64,000 nt of DNA from JBJMHZ01 sp045807125. GTDB lineage: Bacteria > Actinomycetota > Actinomycetes > JAWWOL01. The stretch is taken from contig JBJMHZ010000042.1 in the NCBI GenBank assembly GCA_045807125.1, positions 186,001 through 250,000 on the forward strand, in the 5' to 3' direction. Both the position numbers and the translations under genes were made by a program. Under the pieces are notes generated by a model. That model worked only from the letters and a program-made list of their open reading frames with translations. It had not been told where the DNA came from and did no database searches. Below, piece by piece: positions 30,401 to 38,584 of the stretch; within the stretch, counting starts at the first letter, position 1, and each line of letters opens with the position of its first letter.

Positions 30401-30930
30401 CGGCGGGCACCCGCCTTCGCGTGGCGAGCCATCAGGATCTCCGCGCCGGTCGCCCGCCGGACGTGACCCGGGCCGTGCAGCGCCGCGTTCGGACCGTCGG
30501 CCGGCTGCACCCGCTCGAGGTAGTCGCTCTCCGCCTTCACGAAATGGCCGAACAGGAACGACAGCACCGGCATCGCGGCGGTGCCGCACCGCTCGCAGAC
30601 GACCTCCTCGCTGTCCAAGCGGTGCTCGGTGAGCAGCGCCGCGAGACGGGCCCGCTCCGTCGCGCCGCCCTTCCGCAACGTCGTCGTCACGATCGCGTCG
30701 AGGAGCTCCTGCAACGACGGAGGGCCAGCCGGGGTCGAGCGCGACGGGGGACGCTCATCGACGGGGGGTATCGAAGAGCCGCGCCCGACCCCAGCCGGGC
30801 TCCCGGCCGGCGCCTCGCTCGCGCGAGCTGACCCTTCACCGGCCGGGAGGTTCATGGAGGTGGTGCCCCCGGCCGCCGCCACGCTCGGGGGAGGCGCGAC
30901 AGCGGCCGGGGAGCTGGAGGTGGTGGTCAC
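30397..30930 (-). CDS. Phage protein, unknown, with CxxC
   Basis: 177 residues. The first ~70 are low-complexity Ser/Pro/Ala. The structured remainder has LQELLDAIVTTTLRKGGATE, LDSEEVVCERCGTAAMPVLS and FLFGHFVKAESDYLERV; the lone CxxC may bind metal in a dimer. Not recognised. GTG start overlaps the next stop. Confidence 0.6.
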   Translation of the reverse strand: MTTTSSSPAAVAPPPSVAAAGGTTSMNLPAGEGSARASEAPAGSPAGVGRGSSIPPVDERPPSRSTPAGPPSLQELLDAIVTTTLRKGGATERARLAALLTEHRLDSEEVVCERCGTAAMPVLSFLFGHFVKAESDYLERVQPADGPNAALHGPGHVRRATGAEILMARHAKAGARR

Positions 30931-31235
30931 GGCCGGACCACCCGAAGAGGAGCATCCTGCGGGCCCGGTGCGGCGGCGCCAGCCGCTTCCCGGGAACGGA
31001 CGATATCGAGCAACCGGCCCGTCGCGGCGTGCAGCTGCTCCGCCGCGTCGGCATCGACGGGGGTGAGTACCACCGCGCCCGGCGCGGCCGGGTCGAACAG
31101 CAGCCGCAAGCTCGGCGGCCGGTTCGTCGGCTCCTCGAACGCGAACACCGCGTCAGCCGTCACCAGCACGTACGCCGACACCCACGACCCACCCGGTGGC
31201 GGCGCCGACGGGTGCGAGCCCTGACCCGCACTCAT
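30927..31235 (-). CDS. Small phage protein, unknown
   Basis: 102 residues. Contains SWVSAYVLVTADAVFAFEEP, LRLLFDPAAPGAVVLTPVDA and EQLHAATGRLLDIVRSREAA. No family recognised. ATG 31235 overlaps the stop of the tiny membrane gene upstream (ATGA). Confidence 0.65.
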   Translation of the reverse strand: MSAGQGSHPSAPPPGGSWVSAYVLVTADAVFAFEEPTNRPPSLRLLFDPAAPGAVVLTPVDADAAEQLHAATGRLLDIVRSREAAGAAAPGPQDAPLRVVRP

Positions 31236-31366
31236 GCCGCGCGCCTCTGGACGGCTCGGTCGAGCCGCTTGCGGTTCGACATCAGGACGCGGCCGGTCAG
31301 CACAGCCATCGGCGGCAACGCGACCAGCAACGCCAGCGCGGCGATCGCCCACGGGTTCAGGTGCAT
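31232..31366 (-). CDS. Tiny membrane protein (44 aa)
   Basis: Reads MHLNPWAIAALALLVALPPM, then AVLTGRVLMSNRKRLDRAV and QRRAA. One membrane helix (~6-27) and a basic cytoplasmic tail. AGGAGAG lies 7-8 nt before ATG 31366 and the stop overlaps the next ATG. It is the first gene after the hairpin gap, so the long early operon probably begins here. Confidence 0.75.
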   Translation of the reverse strand: MHLNPWAIAALALLVALPPMAVLTGRVLMSNRKRLDRAVQRRAA

Positions 31367-31451
31367 GCGCTCTCTCTCCTGTCGTGCAGGTGCGGTACAG
31401 TGCGATTGCTCTCTCTGCGACGCCCCGGTGACGGCCGGGGCGTTCGCGCGT
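31367..31451. terminator. Hairpin and start region of the early operon
   Basis: CGCCCCGG at 31421-31428 and CCGGGGCG at 31435-31442 pair around six bases, just beyond the stop of the minus-strand gene ending at 31452. The hairpin probably ends or attenuates the excisionase transcript. TACAGT at 31396-31401 is -10-like on the plus strand, but no gene follows it. Confidence 0.5.
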
Positions 31452-31697
31452 TCAGGCGGTCTTCTTGCGGGCCTCCGCGGACCGGATCGCGAGGTCGGTC
31501 ATGTGCGCCCTCATCGCGCTCCTGGCCATGGCCCGGCGAACCTCCGGCGGGTGCTCGGAGTGCGGATCGACCTGCTGCTCGAAGCGCGCCAGGAACGCGT
31601 CCCGGGCCGGCTTCGTCGCCGCCGCTCGGTCAGGCGTCCGGGCCCAACGCCGGTGCGCGTCCAGCCGCCCACGCAGGGCCCGCTCGGCGGGGGTCAC
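31452..31697 (-). CDS. Small basic phage protein, unknown
   Basis: 81 residues, predicted helical: MTPAERALRGRLDAHRRWAR then FLARFEQQVDPHSEHPPEVR and SAMRAHMTDLAIRSAEARKK. This type of protein is common next to excisionase genes of actinobacterial integrated elements. The GTG start overlaps the excisionase-like stop by 4 nt, so the two are co-expressed. Function unknown. Confidence 0.7.
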   Translation of the reverse strand: MTPAERALRGRLDAHRRWARTPDRAAATKPARDAFLARFEQQVDPHSEHPPEVRRAMARSAMRAHMTDLAIRSAEARKKTA

Positions 31698-31939
31698 GCG
31701 GCACCGCCTGCAGCGACGGCGCTCAACCGGGCCTCGATGAACGTCTCGCAGTCACGCTCGCGGACACGCATCGCAGCCCGACGGACGCCAATGTTCACTG
31801 CCGGGAGGTCGCCGTTGGTGATCAGGTTCCGCACGTGGGACACCGAGCAGCACAGGCGCTCGGCCACCTCGTCGATGGGAATCAGCTTCCCGTGAGCGGG
31901 CGGCGGCTCAGTGCGGCCGGTGTGTCCAGGCTCGTGCAT
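31694..31939 (-). CDS. Excisionase-like HTH protein
   Basis: 81 residues from ATG 31939. The winged-helix pattern LIPIDEVAERLCCSVSHVRN, LITNGDLPAVNIG and MRVRERDCETFIEA is that of AlpA/excisionase-type DNA-binding proteins. It is divergent from the XRE repressor and close to the integrase, which suits a recombination directionality factor. The operator-like palindrome lies directly upstream. Confidence 0.75.
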   Translation of the reverse strand: MHEPGHTGRTEPPPAHGKLIPIDEVAERLCCSVSHVRNLITNGDLPAVNIGVRRAAMRVRERDCETFIEARLSAVAAGGAA

Positions 31940-31949
31940 GAGCCGTACA

Positions 31950-31975
31950 TTGTCACGGTGACGTGCGTGTGACAA
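31950..31975. promoter_or_regulatory. Operator-like palindrome between excisionase and repressor
   Basis: TTGTCAC at 31950-31956 and GTGACAA at 31969-31975 form a perfect 7-bp inverted repeat. A nested GTCACGGTGAC occupies 31952-31962. TTGTCA, read on the minus strand, could be a -35 element for the excisionase gene. Its position in the divergent gap is where a lysogeny repressor would bind. Confidence 0.55.
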
Positions 31976-32073
31976 GGACATCGATGCAACGAAGTCCGTG
32001 TCCTGTATCAGAAAGATCCTTGAATGCTCCAGCTTGTGTGATCACGAACGCGCCGTGCGTCAGAATGCGGCCC

Positions 32074-32502
32074 ATGGGCCAGCGAGACGCGCGGATGACG
32101 ACCGCCTGGGAGCGGTTGGGCCAGCTCGTCCGCGAGGCGCGCTTCCGGCGCGGCTGGTTGCGTCAGGAGGATCTAGCTGCCGCGGCTGGCGTCTCGGTCG
32201 CTGCGGTCAGCAAGATCGAGCGCGGGCTTGGAGGCTCAGGCCGGCGGCCGACCGCAGTGGCGTTGAAGGTGGCCGCCGCGTTGGGCTGGTCGCAGAGCTC
32301 GATTGATCGGGTTCTGGCCGGGGACGACCCAGTGCCGCTGCCGGGCAGCCCAGTCGAGCCACCCACGCCGGAGGCGGTGCGGGAGACGCTGGACGACGTG
32401 ATCCGCGACATCGAGGCGTCGCCGGCGCTGTCGAAGCGGGAGAAGCGGCAGCTGATCGCGCAGGTCGAGATCATCAAGCAGGACCGGGAGGGCTGGGAGT
32501 GA
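32074..32502 (+). CDS. XRE-family regulator, probable lysogeny repressor
   Basis: 142 residues from ATG 32074; another ATG at 32095 is possible. The helix-turn-helix is LRQEDLAAAAGVSVAAVSKI with ERG. The C-terminal half (PEAVRETLDDVIRDIEASPA, SKREKRQLIAQVEIIKQDRE) is helical, probably for dimerisation. CAGAAT at 32061-32066 lies 7 nt before ATG 32074, suggesting a leaderless transcript. It is the only gene besides the plus-strand morons transcribed rightward in the prophage, as expected for the repressor kept on in the lysogen. Confidence 0.8.
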   Translation: MGQRDARMTTAWERLGQLVREARFRRGWLRQEDLAAAAGVSVAAVSKIERGLGGSGRRPTAVALKVAAALGWSQSSIDRVLAGDDPVPLPGSPVEPPTPEAVRETLDDVIRDIEASPALSKREKRQLIAQVEIIKQDREGWE

Positions 32503-32513
32503 CCCCGGTGCCG

Positions 32514-33410
32514 CTACAGGCGGTCGGCGATCCGCAGCCGGCGGTGCGCCTCGTGGGCGCGCTGGTCGGCGGCGGAGCGGCCGTAGACGCGGAGCATGTC
32601 GCGGGACTCCCAGCCGGCGAGGCTCATCAGGGCGCCCTCGTTGCCGTCCTCGGCGAGCCACAGGTGGGCGAAGGTGTGCCGGAACTGGTGCGGGTGCAGG
32701 TCGGGGAGGCCGACGGCGGCGCCGCGGCGGCGGAGCATCTGCGCGACGCCGCTGGGGGTGAGCGGGCCCTGCATGCCGAGCCAGAGCCGCGGCGCGTCGG
32801 CGCGGGGGTGGGCGAGGCGGGCCCGCAGGTAGCGGCTGAGCGCCTGGGCCGTCCTCGGCCCGAACGGGCAGGAGCGCAGCTTGCGGCCCTTGCCCAGCAC
32901 GATCAGCACGTCGTCGTCGAGGTCGACGTCGTCGAGCGCCAGGCCGGTGAGCTCGGCGAGGCGGACGCCGGTGTCGATGAAGGTGCGGAGGATCGCCAGG
33001 TCCCGGCGGCTCTCGAAGTCCTTGCCGGCGCAGCCGGCGAGCAGCCGGGAGAGCTGCTGCTCGGGGATCACCGGCACCGGGCGCAGCGGCACCTTCGGCG
33101 GCCTCACCCGCGCCATCGGGCTGGCGATGTCCTCCTCCTCTGCCAGCCAGCCGAAGAACACCCGCAGCGCGGCGTGACGGGCCCGGGCGGTCGCCGCCGA
33201 GTGGCGCTCGAGGACGTCGATCAGGTACGCCTCGACGTGGCGGCGGCGGATCTCCACCGCGCGGGCCGGCGGGTCGTCCTGGGTGGCGAGGTGGGCGGCG
33301 AGCTGCCGGCCGGCCTCGAGGTAGGTCTGCACGGTGCGCGGCGCCTTGTTGTCGGCGCGCAGCGACCGCTCCCAGTCGCGCAGCAGCAGCTCGAGCTCGG
33401 TGTCCGCCAT
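32514..33410 (-). CDS. int: Tyrosine integrase
   Basis: 298 residues. N-terminal SAM-like core-binding domain (~1-100) and catalytic domain with Arg150 (DTGVRLAEL), Lys174 (LGKGRK), His241/Arg244 (HQFRH), Trp267 in place of the second His (LAGWES) and nucleophile Tyr276 (LRVYGRS). The His-to-Trp exchange is tolerated in several active recombinases. ATG 33410 is chosen over an upstream in-frame start. The gene ends 12 nt from the converging repressor gene and its start faces the tRNA-Arg 3' end, the presumed attachment site. Confidence 0.92.
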   Translation of the reverse strand: MADTELELLLRDWERSLRADNKAPRTVQTYLEAGRQLAAHLATQDDPPARAVEIRRRHVEAYLIDVLERHSAATARARHAALRVFFGWLAEEEDIASPMARVRPPKVPLRPVPVIPEQQLSRLLAGCAGKDFESRRDLAILRTFIDTGVRLAELTGLALDDVDLDDDVLIVLGKGRKLRSCPFGPRTAQALSRYLRARLAHPRADAPRLWLGMQGPLTPSGVAQMLRRRGAAVGLPDLHPHQFRHTFAHLWLAEDGNEGALMSLAGWESRDMLRVYGRSAADQRAHEAHRRLRIADRL

Positions 33411-33514
33411 GGCGGGCAGCGTAGCCCCGGCGTAGGGAGTTATCCACTGCACGAGCGGTGTGGGTCCGCATGCGAGAAGGTCCCCCACCGCGTTCCCGCA
33501 GGTGAGGGGCCTAG

Positions 33515-33590
33515 TGGCGCGCTCGGAGGGACTCGAACCCCCAACCTTCTGATCCGTAGTCAGATGCTCTATCCGTTGAGCTACGAGCGC
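33515..33590 (-). tRNA. tRNA-Arg (anticodon ACG); prophage attachment site
   Basis: Read on the minus strand from 33590, it has the acceptor GCGCTCG, D-loop AGCTCAACGGATAGAGC, anticodon stem TCTGA/TCAGA with loop CTACGGA (anticodon ACG), T-arm GGGGGTTCGAGTCCCTC, and CGAGCGC plus encoded GCCA. The 3' end points at the integrase 105 nt away, so the prophage entered at the tRNA 3' end and restored it. The second attachment copy must lie left of the window. Confidence 0.95.
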
Positions 33591-33633
33591 AGGTGGTCAA
33601 GGATACCCGCCGCCCGCCGGGCTGACGAACCGG

Positions 33634-34245
33634 CTAGGACGGCACGTACAGCTCACCGGCGTGCACCGGCACGCCGAGCCGGTTGCCCTCCGGCGCCAGC
33701 GGACAGGCCCACGCGGGGTCGTACGCGCAGGACGGGTTGTACGCGAAGTTGAGGTCGATCACCAGCCGGCCCGCGCCGCTCGCCGGGTCGACATCGCCGC
33801 CGAGATCGGCCCCCTTCACGGTGTCCAGCACGTACCGCCCGCCGCCGTACGTCCGCGGGCTGGTGTCGCGCATCGGCACGAAGGCGCCGCCGCCGTAGCC
33901 GGCGTGCCACCACACGTCCAGCGTGCCGAGGCCGGGCAGCGTCACCCGGCCGATGCGGTCGAAGGCGACCAAGCCGTCGGTGCCGGTCAGCACCTCGAAG
34001 CGGTCCGGGCCGCCGCCGGTCTCGATCGGCACCTCGAACCGCAGCGCCGGGTCGTACGGGGCGTGGGGCGCGCCTTCGTACGCGGGCCGCGCCGCGGCAG
34101 GCACTGGTGAGGCAGGGTGCGTGCGCAGCAGCTCGTTCCGGACGGCCACCCAGTGGGCGTGCCCCTCGGCCGGGGTGGGGGCTGCCCGCACCTCGGCGTA
34201 GAGAGAGAGGACCCGCCGCCGCCAGTCGAGCACCGCCACCGACAT
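33634..34245 (-). CDS. DUF1684 domain protein
   Basis: 203 residues. Signature strings of this family are present: FVPMRDTSPRTYGGGRYVLD and NPSCAYDPAWACPLAPEGNR. The first has several invariant residues (R-D-x-T-x-G-x-x-Y) and the second the CxYxxxxxCPL core. Members are found widely in aerobic bacteria and no reaction is established. The first gene of the host chromosome beyond the tRNA. No signal peptide is visible. Confidence 0.85.
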   Translation of the reverse strand: MSVAVLDWRRRVLSLYAEVRAAPTPAEGHAHWVAVRNELLRTHPASPVPAAARPAYEGAPHAPYDPALRFEVPIETGGGPDRFEVLTGTDGLVAFDRIGRVTLPGLGTLDVWWHAGYGGGAFVPMRDTSPRTYGGGRYVLDTVKGADLGGDVDPASGAGRLVIDLNFAYNPSCAYDPAWACPLAPEGNRLGVPVHAGELYVPS

Positions 34246-34397
34246 GCGTCGACCCTCTCACCGCTGCCCGGCGGCTGCCCGGAAATGAGGTAGGGCGAGC
34301 GCCGGCCTAAGGCGTCCGCCCGATGCTGCCCGGGGCGCCTTACGGCGAGGCTGAGTGCAGAGCCCGCCACCGACGGGCACGACCGAAGGAGCACCAC

Positions 34398-34568
34398 ATG
34401 ACCACCCCATGGACCGGTTACGACACGATCGTCACCGACCACCGCAGCGACCTGCTGGCCCAGATCGGTGCCGGGCGCCGGCGCGCCGGCCGCTCGGCTG
34501 CCCGCCGCGACCACCGTCACCGGACGGCCCGCCACCTGCATGCCGCCGCGCCGAGCGCCTGTGCCTGA
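34398..34568 (+). CDS. Small basic protein, unknown
   Basis: 56 residues: MTTPWTGYDTIVTDHRSDLL followed by an Arg/His-rich part (RRRAGRSAARRDHRHRTARH). AAGGAGC lies 7 nt upstream of the ATG. Related short proteins with a MTTPW-type start and a basic tail are common in actinobacteria. Six bases separate it from the regulator gene downstream, so they may be co-transcribed. Confidence 0.6.
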   Translation: MTTPWTGYDTIVTDHRSDLLAQIGAGRRRAGRSAARRDHRHRTARHLHAAAPSACA

Positions 34569-34574
34569 CCGACC

Positions 34575-37500
34575 GTGTCGTCCACAACCGTGGGAACGAC
34601 GCTGGAACTGTCCCCCTTGGGTGCCACCATCGTCGGTGTGGTGAGGCATCAGGCGCGCGGCGCCTTCGTCGGCAGATCGGCCGAGCTCGCTGCCCTGCGC
34701 GCGCTGCTGGAGCGTGCCGGCGACGGGCGGCCCGGCATCGCGCTGGTCGGAGGCGACGCGGGGGTCGGCAAGTCGCGGCTGGTGGGTGAGCTGATCACCC
34801 ACGCCCGGCTGGCCGACTGGGCGGTCCTCGCCGGCCAGTGCGCCGACATCGGCGAGGGCCTGCCCTACCTGCCGTTCGCCGACGCGCTCCGGGCGGCCGC
34901 CGACGACCCGGAGACGGCCACTGCTCTGCTCGCCGCCGCCGAGGCCCGCCCATGGCTACGACCCCTGCTGCCCGTCCCGGGCGAGTCGGCCACCCTGCTG
35001 GGCACCGGCCCCGAGATCGAGCAGCTCCAGCTCTTCGGCGCCGTCCTCGAGGCGCTCGCCGCTCTCGCCGTCGACCGGCCGCTGCTGCTCGTCCTCGAGG
35101 ACCTGCACTGGGCCGACCGGTCGAGCCGCGACCTCTTCACGTTCCTCTGCCGCACCCTTCGGCACGAACGGATCGCCGTCGTCGCCACCTATCGCGCCGA
35201 CGACCTGCACCGGCGCCATCCGCTGCGGCCACTGCTGGCCGAGCTCGCCCGCCTGCCCGAGATCGAGCGCATCGACCTGGCCCCGTTCGACGACGACGAG
35301 CTGCACAGCTACCTCGCTCAGCTGGCCCCGACGCTGCCGCCCGACGTGCTGGCCAGCGTCGCCGCGCGGTCGGAGGGCAACGCGTTCTACGCGGAGGAGC
35401 TGGTCGACGCGGCCGACAAGTGCCGCACGGGCCTGCCGACCGGCCTGGCTGACCTGCTGCTAGCCCGCGTCGAGCAGCTGTCCGAGCAGACGCAGGACGT
35501 GCTGCGCGCCGCCGCCGTCGCCGGCCGGCGGGTCGACCACCGGCTGCTGCTGCTCGTGACCGGCATGGCCGAGCCGCAGATCGAGGACGCGCTGCGCGAG
35601 GCGCTCGCCCATCAGGTCCTCGTGCCGAGCGGCGCCGACGCCTTCGTGTTCCGGCACGCCCTGCTCCAGGAGGCGACCTACACCGACCTGCTCCCCGGCC
35701 AGCGCACCCGGCTGCACGGCCGCTACGCGGCGGCGCTCGCCGAGCAGCGCGAGCTTGGCTCCTCCGCCGAGCTGGCCCATCACTGCCTCGCCGCCCACGA
35801 CATCCCCGGCGCCTTCGCTGCCTCGGTCCGTGCCGGGCACGAGGCCAAGCACGCCGCCGCGCCGGCCGAGGCGCTGGCTCACTACGAGCGAGCGCTGTCG
35901 CTGTACGACCGCGTCCCCGACGCCGCGGCGACCGCCGGAATGACCCGCGAGCGCCTGGCGATCATCGCGGCCGCCATGGCCGCCGCCGCCGGCGAGCACG
36001 GCCGGGCGGTCGCCATCGCGCGAGGCCTGCACGCCGCCGTCGACCCGGCAGCCGACCCCCTGCTCGCCGCCGAGGTCGCCGAGCGGCTGGCCATGCACCT
36101 GCTCGACGTCGACCTCGACCTCGAGGCGGTCGAGCCGGCGCGGCAGGCGCTCGAGCTCGTGCCGCCGGAGCCGCCCACCCGGCTGCGCGCACGGGTGCTG
36201 GCCGCCTGGGCCCGCGTCCTGCTCTCCAACCGGCGGGACGACGAAGCGCCGGCGGTCGCCGCGGAAGCGATCGACGCGGCGCAGCGCGCGGGCAGCCCCG
36301 ACGACGAGGCCGACGCGCTCGGCTCGCTGGCTCTCGTCGCGGAGAGGCTGGGCGACGATGCGCGCGCCGTCGAGCTGCTCGACCGCGCCCACGAGCTGGC
36401 CAGGGACGGCGGCAACCTCCCCGTGGAGCTGCGGGTGGGCTATCACCTGGCCCGCGTCCACTACCAGGTCGGTGCGCTGGACGAGGCCGCCCGCCGGGCC
36501 GACGACGCCATCCGCCGGGCACAGCAGGCCGGGGTGCAGTGGAGCGCCTTCGGCGTCAACGTGCTGATCCTGCAGTACCTCGTCCGCTACCTCGCCGGTG
36601 ACTGGGACGACGCCGAGCAGCTCGCCGCGGCGTACGACCTGCGGGTCAGCACCGTGACGTCGGCGATCGCCGCGGCGGTCGCCGCCCAGGTGCAGGTGGC
36701 CCGCGGCGATCCGACGGTCGAGGCCCGGCTCGAGCTCGCCCGCCGGTTCGAGGACGCCGACCTCAACATCGGCTACCTGGCCGGCACCATGCGCGCAGAG
36801 CTCGCGCTGTGGCAGGGCGACACCCAGCGGGCGCGCGCCCAGCTGAGGGAGACCATGCACATGCTGCGCACGAGGTGGCATCCGTACACCCTCGCCACCG
36901 TGCGGGTCGCGGCGCTGGCACTGGCAGCGACGGCTGCCGACGCGGGTGCCGCCAGGCGCCGTGGCGACGAGCCGGCCCTGCAGGCCTGCCTCGACGAGGG
37001 GCAGGAGCTGCTCGACCAGGCCCGCCAAGCCGTGGCAACGGGCGGCGGCTCGGGCGGGGCGGTCGGCGCCGAGGGGCGCGCCTGGCTGGCTCGCGCCGAG
37101 GCCGAGCGCTCGCGGCTGACCGGCGAGGACGACCCCAAGGCGTGGATCGCGGCCGCCGAGGCGTTCGGCTTCGGCGACCCCTACGAGGCGGCCCGGTGCC
37201 GCTGGCGACTGACCGAGGCCCTGCTCGCCCACGGCGAGCGGGAGGCGGCCGGGCAGGCGTGGGCCGAGGCCCACGAGACGGCCCGCCAGCTCCGCGCCGG
37301 GCCGCTGCTCGCCGCGCTCGACGACCTGCGCCGGCGGGGGCGGCTCGGCGGTGACATCGCGGTGCAGCCGGTGACGACCGAGCACGCCGACCTCACCAGC
37401 CGCGAGGTCGAGGTGCTGGCGCTCGTCGCGAGCGGGCTGTCCAACAAGCAGGTGGGCGAGCGGCTGTTCATCAGCACCAAGACGGCGAGCGTCCACGTCT

Positions 37501-37595
37501 CCAACATCCTCGCCAAGCTCGGGGCGACGAGCCGTACGGAGGCAGCCGCCATCGCCCATCGCGAGGGTTTGCTCGACTCCGAGCTGAGGCGGTGA
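34575..37595 (+). CDS. LuxR-family ATPase regulator (LAL type)
   Basis: 1006 residues, the typical size of large ATP-binding LuxR regulators. The N-terminal AAA part has Walker A VGGDAGVGKSRLV (~58-70) and the downstream LLLVLEDLHWADRSSRDLF (Walker B) and YRADDLHRRHPLRPLL. A long TPR-like region (~400-900) follows. The C-terminal HTH is LTSREVEVLALVASGLSNKQ, with RLFISTKTASVHVSNILAKL. Start GTG 34575 is uncertain; alternatives lie slightly downstream. Such proteins activate target genes when ATP and an inducer bind; the target is not evident. Confidence 0.9.
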   Translation: MSSTTVGTTLELSPLGATIVGVVRHQARGAFVGRSAELAALRALLERAGDGRPGIALVGGDAGVGKSRLVGELITHARLADWAVLAGQCADIGEGLPYLPFADALRAAADDPETATALLAAAEARPWLRPLLPVPGESATLLGTGPEIEQLQLFGAVLEALAALAVDRPLLLVLEDLHWADRSSRDLFTFLCRTLRHERIAVVATYRADDLHRRHPLRPLLAELARLPEIERIDLAPFDDDELHSYLAQLAPTLPPDVLASVAARSEGNAFYAEELVDAADKCRTGLPTGLADLLLARVEQLSEQTQDVLRAAAVAGRRVDHRLLLLVTGMAEPQIEDALREALAHQVLVPSGADAFVFRHALLQEATYTDLLPGQRTRLHGRYAAALAEQRELGSSAELAHHCLAAHDIPGAFAASVRAGHEAKHAAAPAEALAHYERALSLYDRVPDAAATAGMTRERLAIIAAAMAAAAGEHGRAVAIARGLHAAVDPAADPLLAAEVAERLAMHLLDVDLDLEAVEPARQALELVPPEPPTRLRARVLAAWARVLLSNRRDDEAPAVAAEAIDAAQRAGSPDDEADALGSLALVAERLGDDARAVELLDRAHELARDGGNLPVELRVGYHLARVHYQVGALDEAARRADDAIRRAQQAGVQWSAFGVNVLILQYLVRYLAGDWDDAEQLAAAYDLRVSTVTSAIAAAVAAQVQVARGDPTVEARLELARRFEDADLNIGYLAGTMRAELALWQGDTQRARAQLRETMHMLRTRWHPYTLATVRVAALALAATAADAGAARRRGDEPALQACLDEGQELLDQARQAVATGGGSGGAVGAEGRAWLARAEAERSRLTGEDDPKAWIAAAEAFGFGDPYEAARCRWRLTEALLAHGEREAAGQAWAEAHETARQLRAGPLLAALDDLRRRGRLGGDIAVQPVTTEHADLTSREVEVLALVASGLSNKQVGERLFISTKTASVHVSNILAKLGATSRTEAAAIAHREGLLDSELRR

Positions 37596-37633
37596 CGAGC
37601 AGCTGTGGCGAGACGAGGGGGCCGTGACGACGG

Positions 37634-37677
37634 GACGGAGCCGGCGCCCGGGCGGTTGGTCCCGGCGCGGCTCCGTC
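37634..37677. terminator. Bidirectional terminator-like hairpin
   Basis: GACGGAGCC at 37634-37642 pairs with GGCTCCGTC at 37669-37677, with extra pairing inside. It lies between the stops of two converging genes (37595 plus, 37743 minus). Confidence 0.7.
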
Positions 37678-37742
37678 GTTGAGGTCTCGTCGACGCGGTC
37701 GTTGACGTCTCGTCGACTCGCTCCCGTTGCGCCCGTTCCTCG

Positions 37743-37943
37743 TTACGCCAGGCGCCGGCGCGCTCGTACCAGCGTCCGCGCCAGCCGGCCCGTCGGCCAG
37801 GGCGGCCGGTGCGCTCCGGCCGAGCGGCCGGGGGCGGCGACACGGGCAGTGCGAGCGGCGCGGGCCCGGCGGCGAAGCTCGCCCTCGCGCAGCAGGTCGG
37901 CCTGGCGAGCCTTGGCGATCTCCGCAAGGTAATAGCCGGTCAT
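37743..37943 (-). CDS. Small basic actinobacterial protein
   Basis: 66 residues: MTGYYLAEIAKARQADLLRE, then ELRRRARAARTARVAAPGRS and ending RTLVRARRRLA. The N-terminal amphipathic helix with YYLAEIAKxRQADLLRE is a frequent small-protein motif in actinobacteria. GAGGAG lies 6-7 nt before ATG 37943. It is the last host gene before the tRNA-Ser element. Function unknown. Confidence 0.7.
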   Translation of the reverse strand: MTGYYLAEIAKARQADLLREGELRRRARAARTARVAAPGRSAGAHRPPWPTGRLARTLVRARRRLA

Positions 37944-38125
37944 GGTCCGCTCCTCCTCGTTGCACCCGATGAGGACAGCCTCGTTCTCTGAGGTAGGCGC
38001 CGGCATCGGGCGACTGCCGGGTCTTTCGCAGCCGGTGCGGATCTGAGGTGCCTCAGGACCAAGGCGGCCAGGGCGCACGGGAACGGCCCGCGCTCCTGTG
38101 GAAGCACGGGCCAGGCGGACGTAGC

Positions 38126-38166
38126 GCGGAGGCTCCGGGATTTGAACCCGGGATGGGGGGTTACCC
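38126..38166 (-). repeat. Distal attachment copy: 3' fragment of tRNA-Ser
   Basis: 41 bases identical to 42579-42619, covering the acceptor 3' strand, T-arm and variable arm of tRNA-Ser. Beyond it the similarity continues with a one-base deletion and one change (AAACCGCAT, AGCAG). The CCA end is not kept and the 5' half is absent, so this is an attachment site, not a working tRNA. Confidence 0.9.
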
Positions 38167-38584
38167 AAACCGCATCAGCAGAGCCGAGATCGACGTCCGG
38201 AAGAGGCCGGGGCGGTTGGTGACAGTCCCGAACATCGCTCATCCTGCAAGGGCTTGAGCGGTTCACATCCCGCGTTGTCCGGCCGCGTCCGGGCCCATCC
38301 AGAACATCTTGTGAGCAAGGCGTGAGCAAATGATCTTGTCGGAAATGGCGGCCGCCAGGCCGGCAAAACAGCCCGCGTTCGTGGTGCAGGTGCCGAAGTG
38401 CTCATGCCGCGCCACAGCGTCGTCGTCACGACAGATAATGGGAGGTCAGTTGCATCATCAACGCCGGTTCGGTCACTGTTGCTTCCGACCGACGAGCGGG
38501 TTCACATGACTCACCCCGTGCTAAACGCCGGGTTTGGGAGCACGTTGCGGGGGGCGGGTCGAGCAGTTCGGTCAGCCCAGTAGG
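38167..38584. other. Left arm of the element, with tandem GTGAGCAA repeats
   Basis: No gene seen. GTGAGCAA occurs at 38311-38318 and 38322-38329, 11 nt apart. The same pair with the same spacing lies at 42492-42499 and 42503-42510, near the other attachment site. These are candidate integrase arm-type binding sites. Confidence 0.6.

Larger units (their letters stand above)
1..33515. mobile_element. Siphovirus-like prophage (left end outside window)
   Basis: A continuous phage gene set runs from an integrase beside tRNA-Arg at the right to a tail-tube gene cut by the left window edge. Nearly all genes are on the minus strand with 1-8 nt overlaps. Order, read from the right: integrase, repressor, excisionase, early operon, terminase, portal, head, connectors, tail. 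Tail tape-measure, tail fibres, lysis genes and the second attachment site must lie left of the window. The integrase and structural frames are intact, so the prophage could be functional; this is inferred. Confidence 0.95.

Noticed and set aside
31396..31401. Promoter for a plus-strand small RNA ending at the 31421 hairpin
   Set aside because: Only a -10-like TACAGT is visible; no -35 or conserved product supports it.
35460..37559. A 699-codon minus-strand frame inside the LuxR ATPase regulator gene
   Set aside because: Antisense shadow of a clearly recognisable 1006-residue protein with both Walker and HTH motifs; composition is untypical.
38126..38166. A second tRNA-Ser gene
   Set aside because: Only the 3' portion is present and the CCA end and 5' half are missing; it is the duplicated attachment site.
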